From the NCBI RefSeq assembly GCF_900187365.1, contig NZ_FYDG01000002.1:496001-560000 (forward strand): a stretch of 64,000 nucleotides of DNA, read 5' to 3'. Positions 1 through 8,314 of the stretch are shown in pieces. The notes below the pieces were generated by a model. The model did no database searches. It was not told where the DNA came from and worked only from the letters and a program-made list of their open reading frames with translations. Each line of letters opens with the position of its first letter. The first letter of the stretch is position 1. Origin of the DNA: Rhodoblastus acidophilus. Lineage in GTDB: Bacteria; Pseudomonadota; Alphaproteobacteria; Rhizobiales; Beijerinckiaceae. Made by a program: the position numbers and the translations under genes.

Positions 1-264
1 CGAATCGGCGGAGGAAAAATAGCTGGTGGTCGGCAGTTCGGTGATGGTCTGCTTGCCGGCGTTGATCAGATCCGCGTCCTCCTCGCCCTCATAGGGGAAG
101 GGGCCCATGCCCAACATGCCGTTTTCGCTCTGCAACTGCACATGCACGCCCTCGGGAATATAATTCGAGACGAGCGTGGGAATGCCAATGCCGAGATTGA
201 CGTAATAACCGTCTCTCAGCTCCTTGGCGGCGCGCGCCGCCATCTGGTCGCGGGTCCAAGCCAT
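1..264 (-). CDS. scoB: 3-oxoacid CoA-transferase subunit B, 3' part beyond window
   Basis: This is the N-terminal 88 codons of the beta subunit of succinyl-CoA:3-ketoacid CoA-transferase; the rest lies before position 1. The enzyme moves CoA from succinyl-CoA to acetoacetate (ketone-body and PHB-derived carbon use) and acts in the cytoplasm as an A/B heteromer. The family I signature with the catalytic glutamate is visible as QSENG around residues 45-49 (Glu47), preceded by the LGIGIPT turn at residues 24-30. The start ATG (262-264) shares its A with the TAA stop of scoA, so the two subunits are translationally coupled. Substrate specificity within the CoA-transferase family cannot be fixed from this fragment. 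Confidence 0.88.
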   Translation of the reverse strand, partial: MAWTRDQMAARAAKELRDGYYVNLGIGIPTLVSNYIPEGVHVQLQSENGMLGMGPFPYEGEEDADLINAGKQTITELPTTSYFSSADS

Positions 265-995
265 TAGACTTCTCCTCCGGTCGCGGCGGGCGCGCTGGTG
301 TGCTTGCGGGTGGTGCGCTGCTCGATATGCTTGGCGGCGTCCGGCACATGGACGATGCGCTGCACGTAAATGCCGGACGTGTGGATATGATCGGGGTTGA
401 TCTGGCCGGCCGGCACGAGATGCTCGACCTCGGCCACGGTGATCTTGCCGGCGGTGGCCATCATCGGGTTGAAATTGCGCGCGGTCTTGCGGAACACCAG
501 ATTGCCCTCGGTGTCGCCCATCCAGGCGTGGACGATGGACACATCAGCGACAAGGCCGGTCTCCATTACATAGTTTTCGCCGTGGAACACGCGGGTTTCC
601 TTGCCCTCGGCCACCAGCGTGCCAAAGCCGGTCTTGGTGTAGAAGGCGGGGATTCCGGCGCCGCCGGCGCGGATGCGCTCGGCCAGAGTGCCCTGCGGGT
701 TGAACTCGATCTCCAGCTCTCCCCCCAAGTACTGTTGCGCGAAAAGCTTGTTCTCGCCGACATAGGACGAGATCATCTTCTTCACCTGCCGCGTCTCCAG
801 CAGGACGCCCAGGCCGATGCCGTCCACCCCGGCGTTGTTGGAAATGAAGGTGAGGTTTTTCGCGCCAGAGGCCCTCACCGCCTCGATCAGCGCTTCGGGA
901 ATGCCGCAGAGGCCGAAGCCCCCGGCCATGAGCGTCATGCCGTCCTTGACCAGTCCGGCCATGGCGGTCCCGGCGTCGGGATAAACTTTTTTCAT
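264..995 (-). CDS. scoA: 3-oxoacid CoA-transferase subunit A
   Basis: This is the 243-residue alpha subunit of the succinyl-CoA:3-oxoacid (acetoacetate) CoA-transferase and is full length for the family. The CoA-transferase signature 1 is seen at residues 18-33 ([16 protein letters not shown]). It is the first gene of a two-gene unit with scoB, with a one-base TAATG overlap. Together with the PHB depolymerase at 60.5 kb it fits acetoacetate and polyhydroxybutyrate carbon metabolism, although the two loci are far apart. The start ATG at 995 has only a weak upstream GAGC. Assignment to acetoacetate rather than another 3-oxoacid is by family resemblance. Confidence 0.88.
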   Translation of the reverse strand: MKKVYPDAGTAMAGLVKDGMTLMAGGFGLCGIPEALIEAVRASGAKNLTFISNNAGVDGIGLGVLLETRQVKKMISSYVGENKLFAQQYLGGELEIEFNPQGTLAERIRAGGAGIPAFYTKTGFGTLVAEGKETRVFHGENYVMETGLVADVSIVHAWMGDTEGNLVFRKTARNFNPMMATAGKITVAEVEHLVPAGQINPDHIHTSGIYVQRIVHVPDAAKHIEQRTTRKHTSAPAATGGEV

Positions 996-1078
996 GCGCG
1001 AAGCTCGCTGCTGGAATAGGCTGCGACTGCGACAATAGGGCGCGGCCCGACGCCGGTCCAGTCCGCCTTTTTGCCGCG

Positions 1079-1990
1079 TCAGCCGGCCTTGCGCAGCACC
1101 GCCGCCCAGCCGGGAACGTCAACGCCGCGATCCCGCCGCGTCGAGGCGGCGGCGAGTTCGGCCACGACGAAGCCATGGGCGCGGGCCGTTTCGCGCAAGT
1201 AATTGTCGCTGTGGGAAAACCGCAGATCCTCGCCGACGATGAACCCTTGCGCCGGCCCGCTCTGGCAGGTGAAGGCGAACAGGCTGTTCGCGCGCAGCAC
1301 CCGCGCGACCTGTGCGAACACGGGCGCGAGATCGCCCATATAGACGAAGACGTCGGCGGCGGCGGCGAGGTCGGCGCTGTCCGCCGGCTCGCCCGCCAGA
1401 AACTCGGTCAGCTCCGCCGCGGCCAGCCGGGCATACAGCCGCTTGGCCCGCGCCTGCTCGATCATGGCCGGCGAAAGATCGACGCCCGTGATCGCGTCGG
1501 CGCGTGCGGAAATGGCGGCGGCGAACAGGCCGGCGCCGCAGCCGAGATCGAGCACATGGCCGAATCGCCTGTCGGCCTCGACCCGCGCCAGCGCGTCGCA
1601 GAGAATCTCGGGGCCGCGATAGGCCAGTTTTTGCACGAGATGCGTGTCGAACCGCGCCGCATATTGATCGAACAGGGTTTGGACATAGGCGCGCGGCGCG
1701 GCGGCGGGCGGCGGCGCGCCCAGCCGCGCCAGGGCCAGCGCCGCGCCCTGCGCGTCGTCGGGATCGAGCGCCAGGGTTTTGGCGTAAGCCTGCCGCGCCT
1801 CCTCGCCGCGCTGCAACCGCTCCAGCGCCTGCGCCAGCCCGAACCAGGCCGCCGGCCAGTCGGGCGCGCAATCGAGCGCCTGCGCGAACAAATCGCGCGC
1901 CCCTTCCGCATCGCCGGCCGCCAGCGCGCCCCGGCCCCATTCGTAACGTCGGTCGGCCGACAAGTCTCCGGAAGAACCAATTGAAATCAC
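1079..1990 (-). CDS. TPR-repeat class I SAM-dependent methyltransferase
   Basis: The protein has about 303 residues in two parts. Residues 15-90 form two or three TPR-like helical pairs rich in Ala and Leu. A Rossmann-type methyltransferase domain follows, with the SAM-binding motif I HVLDLGCGAGLF at about 145-156 and a D-containing motif II (GVDLSPAMIEQA) about 20 residues later. The substrate is unknown; similar TPR-methyltransferases are often annotated as type 11/12 methyltransferases. The likely start is GTG at 1990, because no ATG lies before the first TPR. It reads in the same direction as scoA but with a separate gap of about 80 bp, so an operon is uncertain. Confidence 0.8.
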   Translation of the reverse strand: MISIGSSGDLSADRRYEWGRGALAAGDAEGARDLFAQALDCAPDWPAAWFGLAQALERLQRGEEARQAYAKTLALDPDDAQGAALALARLGAPPPAAAPRAYVQTLFDQYAARFDTHLVQKLAYRGPEILCDALARVEADRRFGHVLDLGCGAGLFAAAISARADAITGVDLSPAMIEQARAKRLYARLAAAELTEFLAGEPADSADLAAAADVFVYMGDLAPVFAQVARVLRANSLFAFTCQSGPAQGFIVGEDLRFSHSDNYLRETARAHGFVVAELAAASTRRDRGVDVPGWAAVLRKAG

Positions 1991-2153
1991 GCCATTGTTC
2001 CGACTGAAATTTCGCCGTATTTTACGCCCAGTTCATTCAACTCTGGTTCATATGCGACGACTACACTAAACTTCAATGCGGTTTTCGCTTTTGGGCCACC
2101 GAACTTCGGGCGCCGCGCGCGCCCATTTGGAACAGGATTTCACGGAGGACGCC

Positions 2154-2432
2154 ATGTCAGTTTCCATCAAGAAAGCCGCGCTCGCCGGCTTGACCGCCGT
2201 CACGCTGGCCGCCAGCCTGTGCGCGCCGGCTTCCGCTCATGACGGCGCCGCCGTCGGCGCGGGCATCGCCGCGGGCATTCTGGGCGGCGCCATGCTCGGC
2301 GCCGCCGCCGCCAACGCCGATCGCGGCCCGGTCTATTACGACGACGGCCCGACCTGCTGGATGGAGCGCCGCCCGATCTATGACGAGGACGGCGAGTTCG
2401 TCGGCCGCCGCCGCGTGCGCGTCTGCCGCTAA
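2154..2432 (+). CDS. Small secreted Ala/Gly-rich protein
   Basis: This 92-residue protein begins at an ATG preceded by a strong ribosome site (GGAGG, about 7 bases upstream), which favours it over an in-frame upstream start at 2076. The N-terminus is a clear signal peptide (SIKKAALAGLTAVTLAASLC, cleavage probably after the ASA near residue 24). It is followed by a glycine-zipper-like Ala/Gly stretch and a charged C-terminus with two Cys. It is probably exported to the periplasm. No family function was recognised; small proteins of this style are common in Rhizobiales. Confidence 0.7.
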   Translation: MSVSIKKAALAGLTAVTLAASLCAPASAHDGAAVGAGIAAGILGGAMLGAAAANADRGPVYYDDGPTCWMERRPIYDEDGEFVGRRRVRVCR

Positions 2433-2444
2433 CAATCCGTCAAG

Positions 2445-2476
2445 GGACGCGCGCGAAAAGAAAAACGGGCGCGTCC
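2445..2476. repeat. Inverted repeat between convergent genes
   Basis: Eight-base perfect arms (GGACGCGC at 2445-2452 and GCGCGTCC at 2469-2476) flank a 16-base A-rich loop, between the stop codons of the small secreted protein and the coiled-coil protein. It could act as a bidirectional transcript end, but neither side has a T-tract, so it is listed as a repeat only. Confidence 0.4.
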
Positions 2477-2478
2477 GC

Positions 2479-3273
2479 TCACGGCTGGGTGGGGCAGGCC
2501 TGATTCGGGTCAACCTGGTCTTGAGCCTGTTGATCTTGAACCGCCTGATCCTGACGCGCTTGATCTTGCGCCACGACCTGTCGTCCGAGGTCGAGAATGG
2601 CGCTGCGCAATTCGGCGATGGCCACGCCGCCGGGTTGATCGGACAAATCGCGCAACGCCTTGATCTCAGCTTCGGCCTGCTCCACGCGCTTGCCCTCCGC
2701 CTTGATCTTGGCGATCAGCCGCTCGCGCCGGGCGTCGAAGGCGTGGTTGCGCGCTTCCGCCTGCTGCAATTGCGCGCGAAAACTCTCCAGTTCGGCTTTT
2801 AGCGCGCGATGTGCTTCGGTCAAAGTGTCGATCTGTCCGGTCTTCGCCATCAGTTCCTGCTCGCGAGTCGCCAGTCGCGCCCCGGTTTCCGCCAGTTCCG
2901 TCCGCAACGATTCGCCGTGCTGCAAGGCTTGCGTGAGCAGCGCGTCGCGCGCCGCCAGTTCGGTCTCGGCGGCGCGGATTCTTTCTTCTGCCTGAACCAG
3001 CGCGGCGGTGCGGCGGCCGAGTTCGGCGGCCTCGCCGGCGCGCGACCGGCGCTCGCGCTCGACCGCGATTTCCAGATCGCGCTTCTCCACAGCGAACCGG
3101 GCGCGCAAAAGGTCGCGGTCCGCCTCGATCTCGTCGAACGTCATGGGCAGGCGTTCTTCAATGCTCTTGAGGGTCAAACGCCGCGCGCGGGCGGAGACCA
3201 GCGGCAGGAACGCGAGCCCGATCAGGCCGCAAATGGAAAAGCCCAGGGCGAAGGCGACGAGTTGCTCGACCAA
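2479..3273 (-). CDS. Single-span membrane protein with long coiled coil
   Basis: The protein has 264 residues. Residues 3-27 form one hydrophobic span (VAFALGFSICGLIGLAFLPL). A conserved-looking RRLTLKSIEERLP segment follows, then about 180 residues of highly charged heptad-like coiled coil rich in Glu, Arg and Ala. The last about 30 residues are a low-complexity tail of repeated DQ/QDQ units ending in PTQP. It starts at TTG (3271-3273) with AGGA about 8 bases upstream. Membrane-anchored coiled-coil proteins of this kind are found in Rhizobiales without a defined role; a scaffold or envelope-organising role is only a guess. Confidence 0.7.
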   Translation of the reverse strand: MVEQLVAFALGFSICGLIGLAFLPLVSARARRLTLKSIEERLPMTFDEIEADRDLLRARFAVEKRDLEIAVERERRSRAGEAAELGRRTAALVQAEERIRAAETELAARDALLTQALQHGESLRTELAETGARLATREQELMAKTGQIDTLTEAHRALKAELESFRAQLQQAEARNHAFDARRERLIAKIKAEGKRVEQAEAEIKALRDLSDQPGGVAIAELRSAILDLGRQVVAQDQARQDQAVQDQQAQDQVDPNQACPTQP

Positions 3274-3375
3274 GGAAGAATCCTGTCTGGATGCGTCGTT
3301 CGCGCGCGAATCGGCAGCGCCTCGCGTGAAAACGCCGGGGAGCCCGGAATGGACTCGCCCTGCATTAGAACAAGA

Positions 3376-3966
3376 TCAGAAGGGATTCCAAGTCGAATCG
3401 CGCGTGAATTTGAGATAGCCGAGATTGACGCCCAGCCGCGCGCCGACGCCGGTGCGGATCGGCACCACCGTCACGCCATTGGCCCCGAGCGCGGTGACGC
3501 CGAAGCCGCCGACCAGATAGGCCGAGCCGTCGATGCCGACGAAACGCTCGTAAATCGCGTCGGTCGCGGGCAGGTTATAGACCAGCATCATGGTGCGGTC
3601 GCCGTCGGCGCCGGCGTCGAAGCCGAGCGAAGGCCCCTGCCAGTAGATGCGCTGCGAACCGGCGTTGCGGGTGTGCATCGCGCCTTCGCCATAGCGCAGG
3701 CCGCCGACGAAAGCGCCGCCCGCCTCCTGCCCGAGAATATAGGCGTTGGGGTGGCCCCAGCGCCTGGTGGCGGACTGGATCGCCTCGGCGAGCCCGCGCG
3801 AAAGGCTGCCGAAGAAGCGGTGGCCGTTGTCGACCAGCTCATTGTCCGAATAGACGCTGCGGTCCTGCGGGGCGGCCTGACCGGCCAGAGCCGACGCCGG
3901 CGTCAGGGCGACGCCGGTCAGACCGCGCAGGGCGTCGCGTCGGGAAATCGTGTAAGGTCGCATCAT
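3376..3966 (-). CDS. eipA: EipA-like (DUF1134) envelope integrity protein
   Basis: This is a DUF1134/EipA family protein of about 196 residues. The diagnostic segments are all present: GHRFFGSLSRGLA, GQEAGGAFVGGLRYGEG, YWQGPSLGFD, MMLVYNLPATDAIY and VPIRTGVGARLG, ending in TWNPF as the family usually does. In Brucella, EipA is a periplasmic protein needed for envelope integrity. The N-terminus carries a twin-arginine-like SRRDALRGL followed by a hydrophobic Ala-rich segment, so export is expected. The start is set at ATG 3966 (or 3963) just before the signal sequence; a longer in-frame reading to 4011 would put extra residues before it. Confidence 0.88.
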   Translation of the reverse strand: MMRPYTISRRDALRGLTGVALTPASALAGQAAPQDRSVYSDNELVDNGHRFFGSLSRGLAEAIQSATRRWGHPNAYILGQEAGGAFVGGLRYGEGAMHTRNAGSQRIYWQGPSLGFDAGADGDRTMMLVYNLPATDAIYERFVGIDGSAYLVGGFGVTALGANGVTVVPIRTGVGARLGVNLGYLKFTRDSTWNPF

Positions 3967-4099
3967 CAGGGCCTCATCCCGCTCGATGGCGCAAGAGTAT
4001 CTCTGCGGCAAGTGAACGATTGCTTAACGATCTGTTATAACCCGTCGCTAACCAATTGCCCCCATAGTCCGCCGCAATGTTCAAGAATGGAAAAGCCCC

Positions 4100-4777
4100 A
4101 TGACCACCCCGCTTTCTCTGGAACCGCTCGACCTGGCCGCCCTGCTGTGTTCGCGCGTCTGCCATGACGTGATCAGCCCCGTCGGCGCCATCGTCAACGG
4201 GTTGGAGGTGCTGGAGGAGGACAAGGACGAGGGCATGCGCGAATTCGCGCTGGACCTGATTCGCAAGAGCGCCAAATCGGCGTCGGCGCGGCTGCAATTC
4301 TGCCGTCTGGCGTTTGGCGCGGCGGGCTCGGCGGGCGCCTCCATCGACACGGGCGATGCGGAAAAAGTGGCGCGCGGCCTGTTCGGCGCCGACGAGCGCA
4401 CCACGCTGAACTGGGAAGGCCCGCGCGCCTTCGTCGCCAAGAACAAGGTGAAGCTGCTGCTCAACCTGTGCCTGATCGCCAGCGCCTGCATCCCGCGCGG
4501 CGGGGTGATGAATGTGAAGATCGAAGGCGAGGGCGACGAGATCAGGCTGTCGGTGGCGGTGAAAGGCCCGAATCTCAAGCTGGCGAATCACGTCTCGGGC
4601 CTGCTCGACGGGGTTTCGGAAAGCGGCGCGGTCGACGCCCACGGCATCCAGCCCTATTTCACCGGCCTTGTGGCGCGCGACTGCGGCATGGCGGTGGAGG
4701 TGAATGCGACGCCGGAGGAGGTTCATCTGAAGGCCGAGCCGAAGGCGGCGGCGGCGTCGGAAGCGGTCCCGGCCTGA
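4100..4777 (+). CDS. chpT: Histidine phosphotransferase ChpT
   Basis: This 225-residue protein matches ChpT, the phosphotransferase that relays phosphate from the hybrid kinase CckA to the cell-cycle regulators CtrA and CpdR in alphaproteobacteria. The DHp-like helix carries the phospho-accepting His22 within [19 protein letters not shown], followed by LRKSAKSAS-type helix residues and a degenerate ATPase-like C-terminal domain ([15 protein letters not shown]) that does not bind ATP. The start ATG has GGAAAAG upstream. The Ala/Glu-rich last 15 residues are a variable tail. It stands alone before a tRNA gene. Confidence 0.92.
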   Translation: MTTPLSLEPLDLAALLCSRVCHDVISPVGAIVNGLEVLEEDKDEGMREFALDLIRKSAKSASARLQFCRLAFGAAGSAGASIDTGDAEKVARGLFGADERTTLNWEGPRAFVAKNKVKLLLNLCLIASACIPRGGVMNVKIEGEGDEIRLSVAVKGPNLKLANHVSGLLDGVSESGAVDAHGIQPYFTGLVARDCGMAVEVNATPEEVHLKAEPKAAAASEAVPA

Positions 4778-4863
4778 TTTGCAAGATTTTGCGCGGCCGC
4801 GCCCTTGCGCTGGCGCGCGATGCCGCTATAAAGGCGCCGACTCCGCAAACAAGCGCGGCGTCA

Positions 4864-4953
4864 GGAGGGGTGGCCGAGTGGTTGAAGGCGCACGCCTGGA
4901 AAGTGTGTATACGGGAAACCGTATCGCGGGTTCGAATCCCGCTCCCTCCGCCA
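4864..4953 (+). tRNA. tRNA-Ser (GGA anticodon)
   Basis: A complete 90-nt class II tRNA with encoded CCA. The acceptor arms GGAGGGG (4864-4870) and TCCCTCC pair, with discriminator G at 4950. The anticodon stem CACGC/GTGTG closes the loop CTGGAAA, giving anticodon GGA (serine, UCC/UCU codons). A long variable arm follows, and the T-arm reads CGGGTTCGAATCCCG. No truncated att-like copy of its 3' end was noticed in the window. Confidence 0.96.
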
Positions 4954-4999
4954 TAGCCAACCGTCCCCCATCATCTTTGCGCCCCGCGAGTCCCGCCCG

Positions 5000-5437
5000 A
5001 TGGCCGTGACGCGCCGGTTGTCGCGTTTCTATCCGCGCTATTCTCCCGAAAACCTGTTCGCCCTCGCCGCCGACATCGAATCCTATCCGCTGTTCGTGCC
5101 GGGCTGCCGCAGCGCGCGAATCCTCGCGCGCGAGGGCGATGCGCTGCAGGTCGAAAATGTCTTCGGCTTCGGGCCGTTGCGCCACCCCTTCAAAACCCGC
5201 GCCGAATTGAAGCCGCCGCGCGAACTGGCCATCGTCTCGCAGGACGGGCCGTGGCGGCGCTTCTCGATGACGTTCCGGTTCGCGCGGGAACAGGACGGTT
5301 GCCGGCTGGTGTGCGAGGCGGTGCTGGATTTCCGGTCGCCCATGTTGAACCTTGTGGCCTCGCTGGCGGCCGCCGAGGTCGAAACCAAGGTTCTCGCCGC
5401 CTTCCAGCGGCGCGCCGAAAAGCTGTTTGGCCCCTGA
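5000..5437 (+). CDS. COQ10-like ubiquinone-binding START-domain protein
   Basis: This 145-residue protein of the SRPBCC/START superfamily resembles mitochondrial COQ10 and bacterial RatA-type proteins. It has the family N-terminus RRLSRFYPRYSPENLFALAADIESYPLFVPGC, a central NVFGFGPLRHPFKTRAEL strand pair and a C-terminal amphipathic helix (VETKVLAAFQRRAEKLFG). COQ10 proteins bind ubiquinone and support its use or synthesis. It lies 25 bp before menA on the same strand, so the two quinone-related genes are probably co-transcribed. RatA (ribosome association toxin) is the alternative family name, but the COQ10 role is more likely in this lineage. Confidence 0.85.
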   Translation: MAVTRRLSRFYPRYSPENLFALAADIESYPLFVPGCRSARILAREGDALQVENVFGFGPLRHPFKTRAELKPPRELAIVSQDGPWRRFSMTFRFAREQDGCRLVCEAVLDFRSPMLNLVASLAAAEVETKVLAAFQRRAEKLFGP

Positions 5438-5462
5438 CCCAAGCTCAGGATAGAGTGCCGCC

Positions 5463-6365
5463 ATGACGATCACCAATTCCGAAACCGCGCCGCTTTTTTC
5501 AACCTGGATCGGCGCCATGCGCCCGCGCACGCTGACCATGGCGCTCGCCCCCGTTCTGGTGGGCGCGGCGCTGGCCTGGCTGGTCGCCGGCAAGACCCAT
5601 CTGGCCGCGACGCTGGTCGCCATGCTGTCGGCCGGTTGCATCCAGATCGCCACAAACCTGTTCAACGACGCCAAGGATTTCGAGCGCGGCGGCGATGGGC
5701 CTGATCGCCTCGGCCCCGTGCGCGCCGCCGCCAGCGGCCTGCTGGAGCCGGCGGCGATCAAGCGCGCCGCCGTCGGCGCCTTCGCCCTGGCCGCGTGCGG
5801 CGGCGTCTATCTGATCGCCGTGGGCGGCTGGCCGATCCTGCTGCTCGGCCTCGCCTCGATCGTGTCCGGCTGGGCGTATACGGGCGGCCCCTGGCCGATT
5901 TCCTATTCGCCGTTCGGCGAAATCTTCGTCATCGCCTTTTTCGGCCTGGCGGCGGTGTGCGGAACCTATTGGCTGTGCGCCGGGGAGCTGGCGCTCGCGC
6001 CGGTCCTCGCCGGCTGCGCGGTCGGCCTGTTCGCCGCGGGCGTGCTGATGGTCAACAATTTCCGCGACGCGGCGGCGGATGCGCGGGTCGGGCGCCGCAC
6101 GCTGGCGATCGTCGCCGGCCCGGCGCGGGCGCGCTGGCTGTTCGCCGCCATGATGCTGGCGCCCTTCGCGCTGCTGGCGCCGCTGGCGGGCGCCGCGCCG
6201 CCCAATCACATGGTCGTGGCGCTCGGCGCGCTGCCGCTGGCGGCGATGCAGGCGCGCCGCCTGTTCGTCGAACGCCCCGGTCCCGGCCTCAACGGGCTGC
6301 TGGCGCAGACGGCGCAGACCCAGGCGCTGTTTTCCGTGCTGCTGTGCCTCGGCGCCGTTTTTTAA
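5463..6365 (+). CDS. menA: 1,4-dihydroxy-2-naphthoate polyprenyltransferase MenA
   Basis: This 300-residue UbiA-superfamily integral membrane protein has about eight or nine hydrophobic spans. The first Asp-rich prenyl-diphosphate/Mg motif is NLFNDAKDFERGGDGPDR at residues 65-82, and the second is around residue 200 (NNFRDAAADARVGRRTLA). These sequences are typical of MenA, which prenylates DHNA to demethylmenaquinone, rather than of UbiA. It follows the COQ10-like gene closely. Its TAA stop overlaps the stop of the convergent EamA gene by three bases (6363-6365 against 6362-6364). Confidence 0.92.
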   Translation: MTITNSETAPLFSTWIGAMRPRTLTMALAPVLVGAALAWLVAGKTHLAATLVAMLSAGCIQIATNLFNDAKDFERGGDGPDRLGPVRAAASGLLEPAAIKRAAVGAFALAACGGVYLIAVGGWPILLLGLASIVSGWAYTGGPWPISYSPFGEIFVIAFFGLAAVCGTYWLCAGELALAPVLAGCAVGLFAAGVLMVNNFRDAAADARVGRRTLAIVAGPARARWLFAAMMLAPFALLAPLAGAAPPNHMVVALGALPLAAMQARRLFVERPGPGLNGLLAQTAQTQALFSVLLCLGAVF

Positions 6366-7420
6366 TGGCGATGGCGGTGATGCAGGTCGGGGTAATGCGG
6401 ATGCGAATGCACGAGACTTGCGTGGCTGTGCCAATGTGAGTGCGGTTCGCCGTCGCCGCCGTGCTCATGCGCGTGCTGGTGATGCGCGTCGTGAACGTGG
6501 CTGTGTTCGTGCTCCAGCGGCGCGTGTTCGTGAACATGCTCGTGCCGTTCCGACAGGTGCAGCCAGACGCCGACGCCCATCAGGCCGCCTGCGACCAGCA
6601 GCTGGAGCGACGGCGCCTCGTTGAACGCCGCCAGCGCCGTCGCTGCGCCGATGAAGGGCGCGAGCGAGAAATAGGCGCCCGTGCGCGCCGTTCCCAAATG
6701 CCGCAGCGCCCGGATGAACAGGACGAGACTGGCGCCGACGCAGACGAAGCCCAAAACCGCCGCCGCCGCCAGATCGGCGGCGCCCGGCAGGCGCGCGCCA
6801 AGAAGGAGCGCGGCGGCGAGATTGACCCCGCCGGCGAAAAATCCCTTGATCATGGCGAGCGTCGCTGGATCGGCCGAGGACAATTTGCGCGTCAGATTAT
6901 TGTCCACGCCCCAGCACAGGCAGGCGACGGCCACGAGAACCGCGCCCGTGTCGAGCGAAACGCCCCGCCCCTGCCACGACAGCGCGACGGCGCCGAGCAG
7001 GATCGCCGCCGCGCCCAACAGCAGGCGGCGATCCACATTCTCGCGGAAGACCAGCCAGGCGATCGCCATGGTCGCCAGCCCCTCCAGATTGAGCAGCAGC
7101 GCGGCGTTGGCGGCGTCGGTCGCGTTCAGCCCCAGCATGAGCGCCAGCGGCCCGAGCACGCCGCCGAACAGGACGATGGCGGCGAGCCAGGGCGCGTCGC
7201 CGCGCCGCAACGGAGCCTCCGCCGCCGGGGCGCCCGCCACGCGCCGCGCCAGCGCGATCAGCCCAAGCCCAATTCCCGCGCCGAGATAGAGCGCGCCGGC
7301 CAGCATTTGCGGCTCGAACCGGTCGAGCAGCAGCTTGCACAGCGGGGCGAGCGCGCCGAACAGCGCGGCGGAGCCGAGCGCCAAGGGGACGCCGGGCCAG
7401 AGATGCGACGAGACTTTCAT
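6362..7420 (-). CDS. EamA/DMT-family transporter with His-rich tail
   Basis: The protein has 352 residues. Residues 1-290 form a ten-span EamA (drug/metabolite transporter) fold made of two repeats, for example FGALAPLCKLLLDRF near the first span and RALRHLGTARTGAYFSLAPFIGA in the second repeat. The last about 60 residues contain roughly two dozen histidines in HxH patterns, unlike the normal short EamA end. The tail is probably cytoplasmic and may bind metal ions. The substrate is unknown. It is followed (toward menA) by a stop-to-stop overlap, and it lies 22 bp downstream of ubiE on the same strand, so co-transcription with ubiE is possible. Confidence 0.82.
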   Translation of the reverse strand: MKVSSHLWPGVPLALGSAALFGALAPLCKLLLDRFEPQMLAGALYLGAGIGLGLIALARRVAGAPAAEAPLRRGDAPWLAAIVLFGGVLGPLALMLGLNATDAANAALLLNLEGLATMAIAWLVFRENVDRRLLLGAAAILLGAVALSWQGRGVSLDTGAVLVAVACLCWGVDNNLTRKLSSADPATLAMIKGFFAGGVNLAAALLLGARLPGAADLAAAAVLGFVCVGASLVLFIRALRHLGTARTGAYFSLAPFIGAATALAAFNEAPSLQLLVAGGLMGVGVWLHLSERHEHVHEHAPLEHEHSHVHDAHHQHAHEHGGDGEPHSHWHSHASLVHSHPHYPDLHHRHRH

Positions 7421-7442
7421 GCGCCGGATATAGCGCGATCCG

Positions 7443-8165
7443 TCAGCCCTTGTAGCCGATATGCAGGCAGACGATGCCGAAACTGAAATTGCGATATTTC
7501 ACCTGCGCGAAACCGGCGTCGCGGAACAAAGCGGCGAGTTCCTCCTGGTCGGGGAAGCGGCGAATCGATTCGACCAGATAGGCGTAGGCTTCGGGCTGGT
7601 TGGCGACCAACGCTCCCAGGCGCGGAATCACCTGAAAAGAGAACAGGTTGTAGAACGGCGCCAGCCAGAACGCCGGCTTGGAGAACTCCAGGCAGAAGGC
7701 GCGTCCGCCCGGCTTCAGCACGCGGTGCATTTCGGCCAGCGCGTCGCGCAAGCGGGTGACATTGCGGATGCCGAAGGAAATCGTCAAAGCGTCGAGCGCG
7801 TTGTCGGCGAAAGGCAGGGCTTCCGCCTCGCCGGCGATCCACTGGACATGCGGCAGGGCGCGCTTGCGGCCCGCCTCCATCATGGCGACGCTGGGATCGC
7901 AGATGGCGACGCAGCGATCCGGCCCCGCCAGACCCGCCCCGACGTCGCCGGTGCCCCCCGCGAGATCGACGATTCTTTCGCCCGGCTGCGGCGCGACGGC
8001 GGCGATCAGCCAGCGCTTCCAGAGCCGGTGCAGGCCGAACGACATCAGGTCGTTCATCAGGTCGTAGCGCGGGGCGACGCCGGTGAAGACGCGGCGGATG
8101 CGGGCGCGGCGCTCGTCCGGCGCCACGGCGCGAAAGCCAAAGCTGTTGTCGGGCGTGCCGGTCAT
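7443..8165 (-). CDS. ubiE: Demethylmenaquinone/ubiquinone C-methyltransferase
   Basis: This 240-residue UbiE/MenG methyltransferase methylates demethylmenaquinone, and usually also the ubiquinone intermediate, using SAM. Family landmarks are VAPRYDLMNDLMSFGLHRLWKR (residues 30-51), SAM motif RIVDLAGGTGDVG (64-76), SFGIRNV and LKPGGRAFCLEFSKP. It is divergent from menF across a 149-bp intergenic region that should hold promoters for both. In an organism making both quinones one UbiE commonly serves both pathways, so the symbol menG would be equally valid. Confidence 0.93.
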   Translation of the reverse strand: MTGTPDNSFGFRAVAPDERRARIRRVFTGVAPRYDLMNDLMSFGLHRLWKRWLIAAVAPQPGERIVDLAGGTGDVGAGLAGPDRCVAICDPSVAMMEAGRKRALPHVQWIAGEAEALPFADNALDALTISFGIRNVTRLRDALAEMHRVLKPGGRAFCLEFSKPAFWLAPFYNLFSFQVIPRLGALVANQPEAYAYLVESIRRFPDQEELAALFRDAGFAQVKYRNFSFGIVCLHIGYKG

Positions 8166-8314
8166 AGGGCCCTCTTTTCCATCGCCGCGTCGGAGGCGGC
8201 GCCAAGGCAGCTATGCGAGAATGCCAATGGCGTCTTTGTGCCGAATCAAGAACGAAGAGTCGAAAATAGCGCAGAATTGGGCTATCGAAATGACTTTCCG
8301 GCTGGAGCGCAAGT

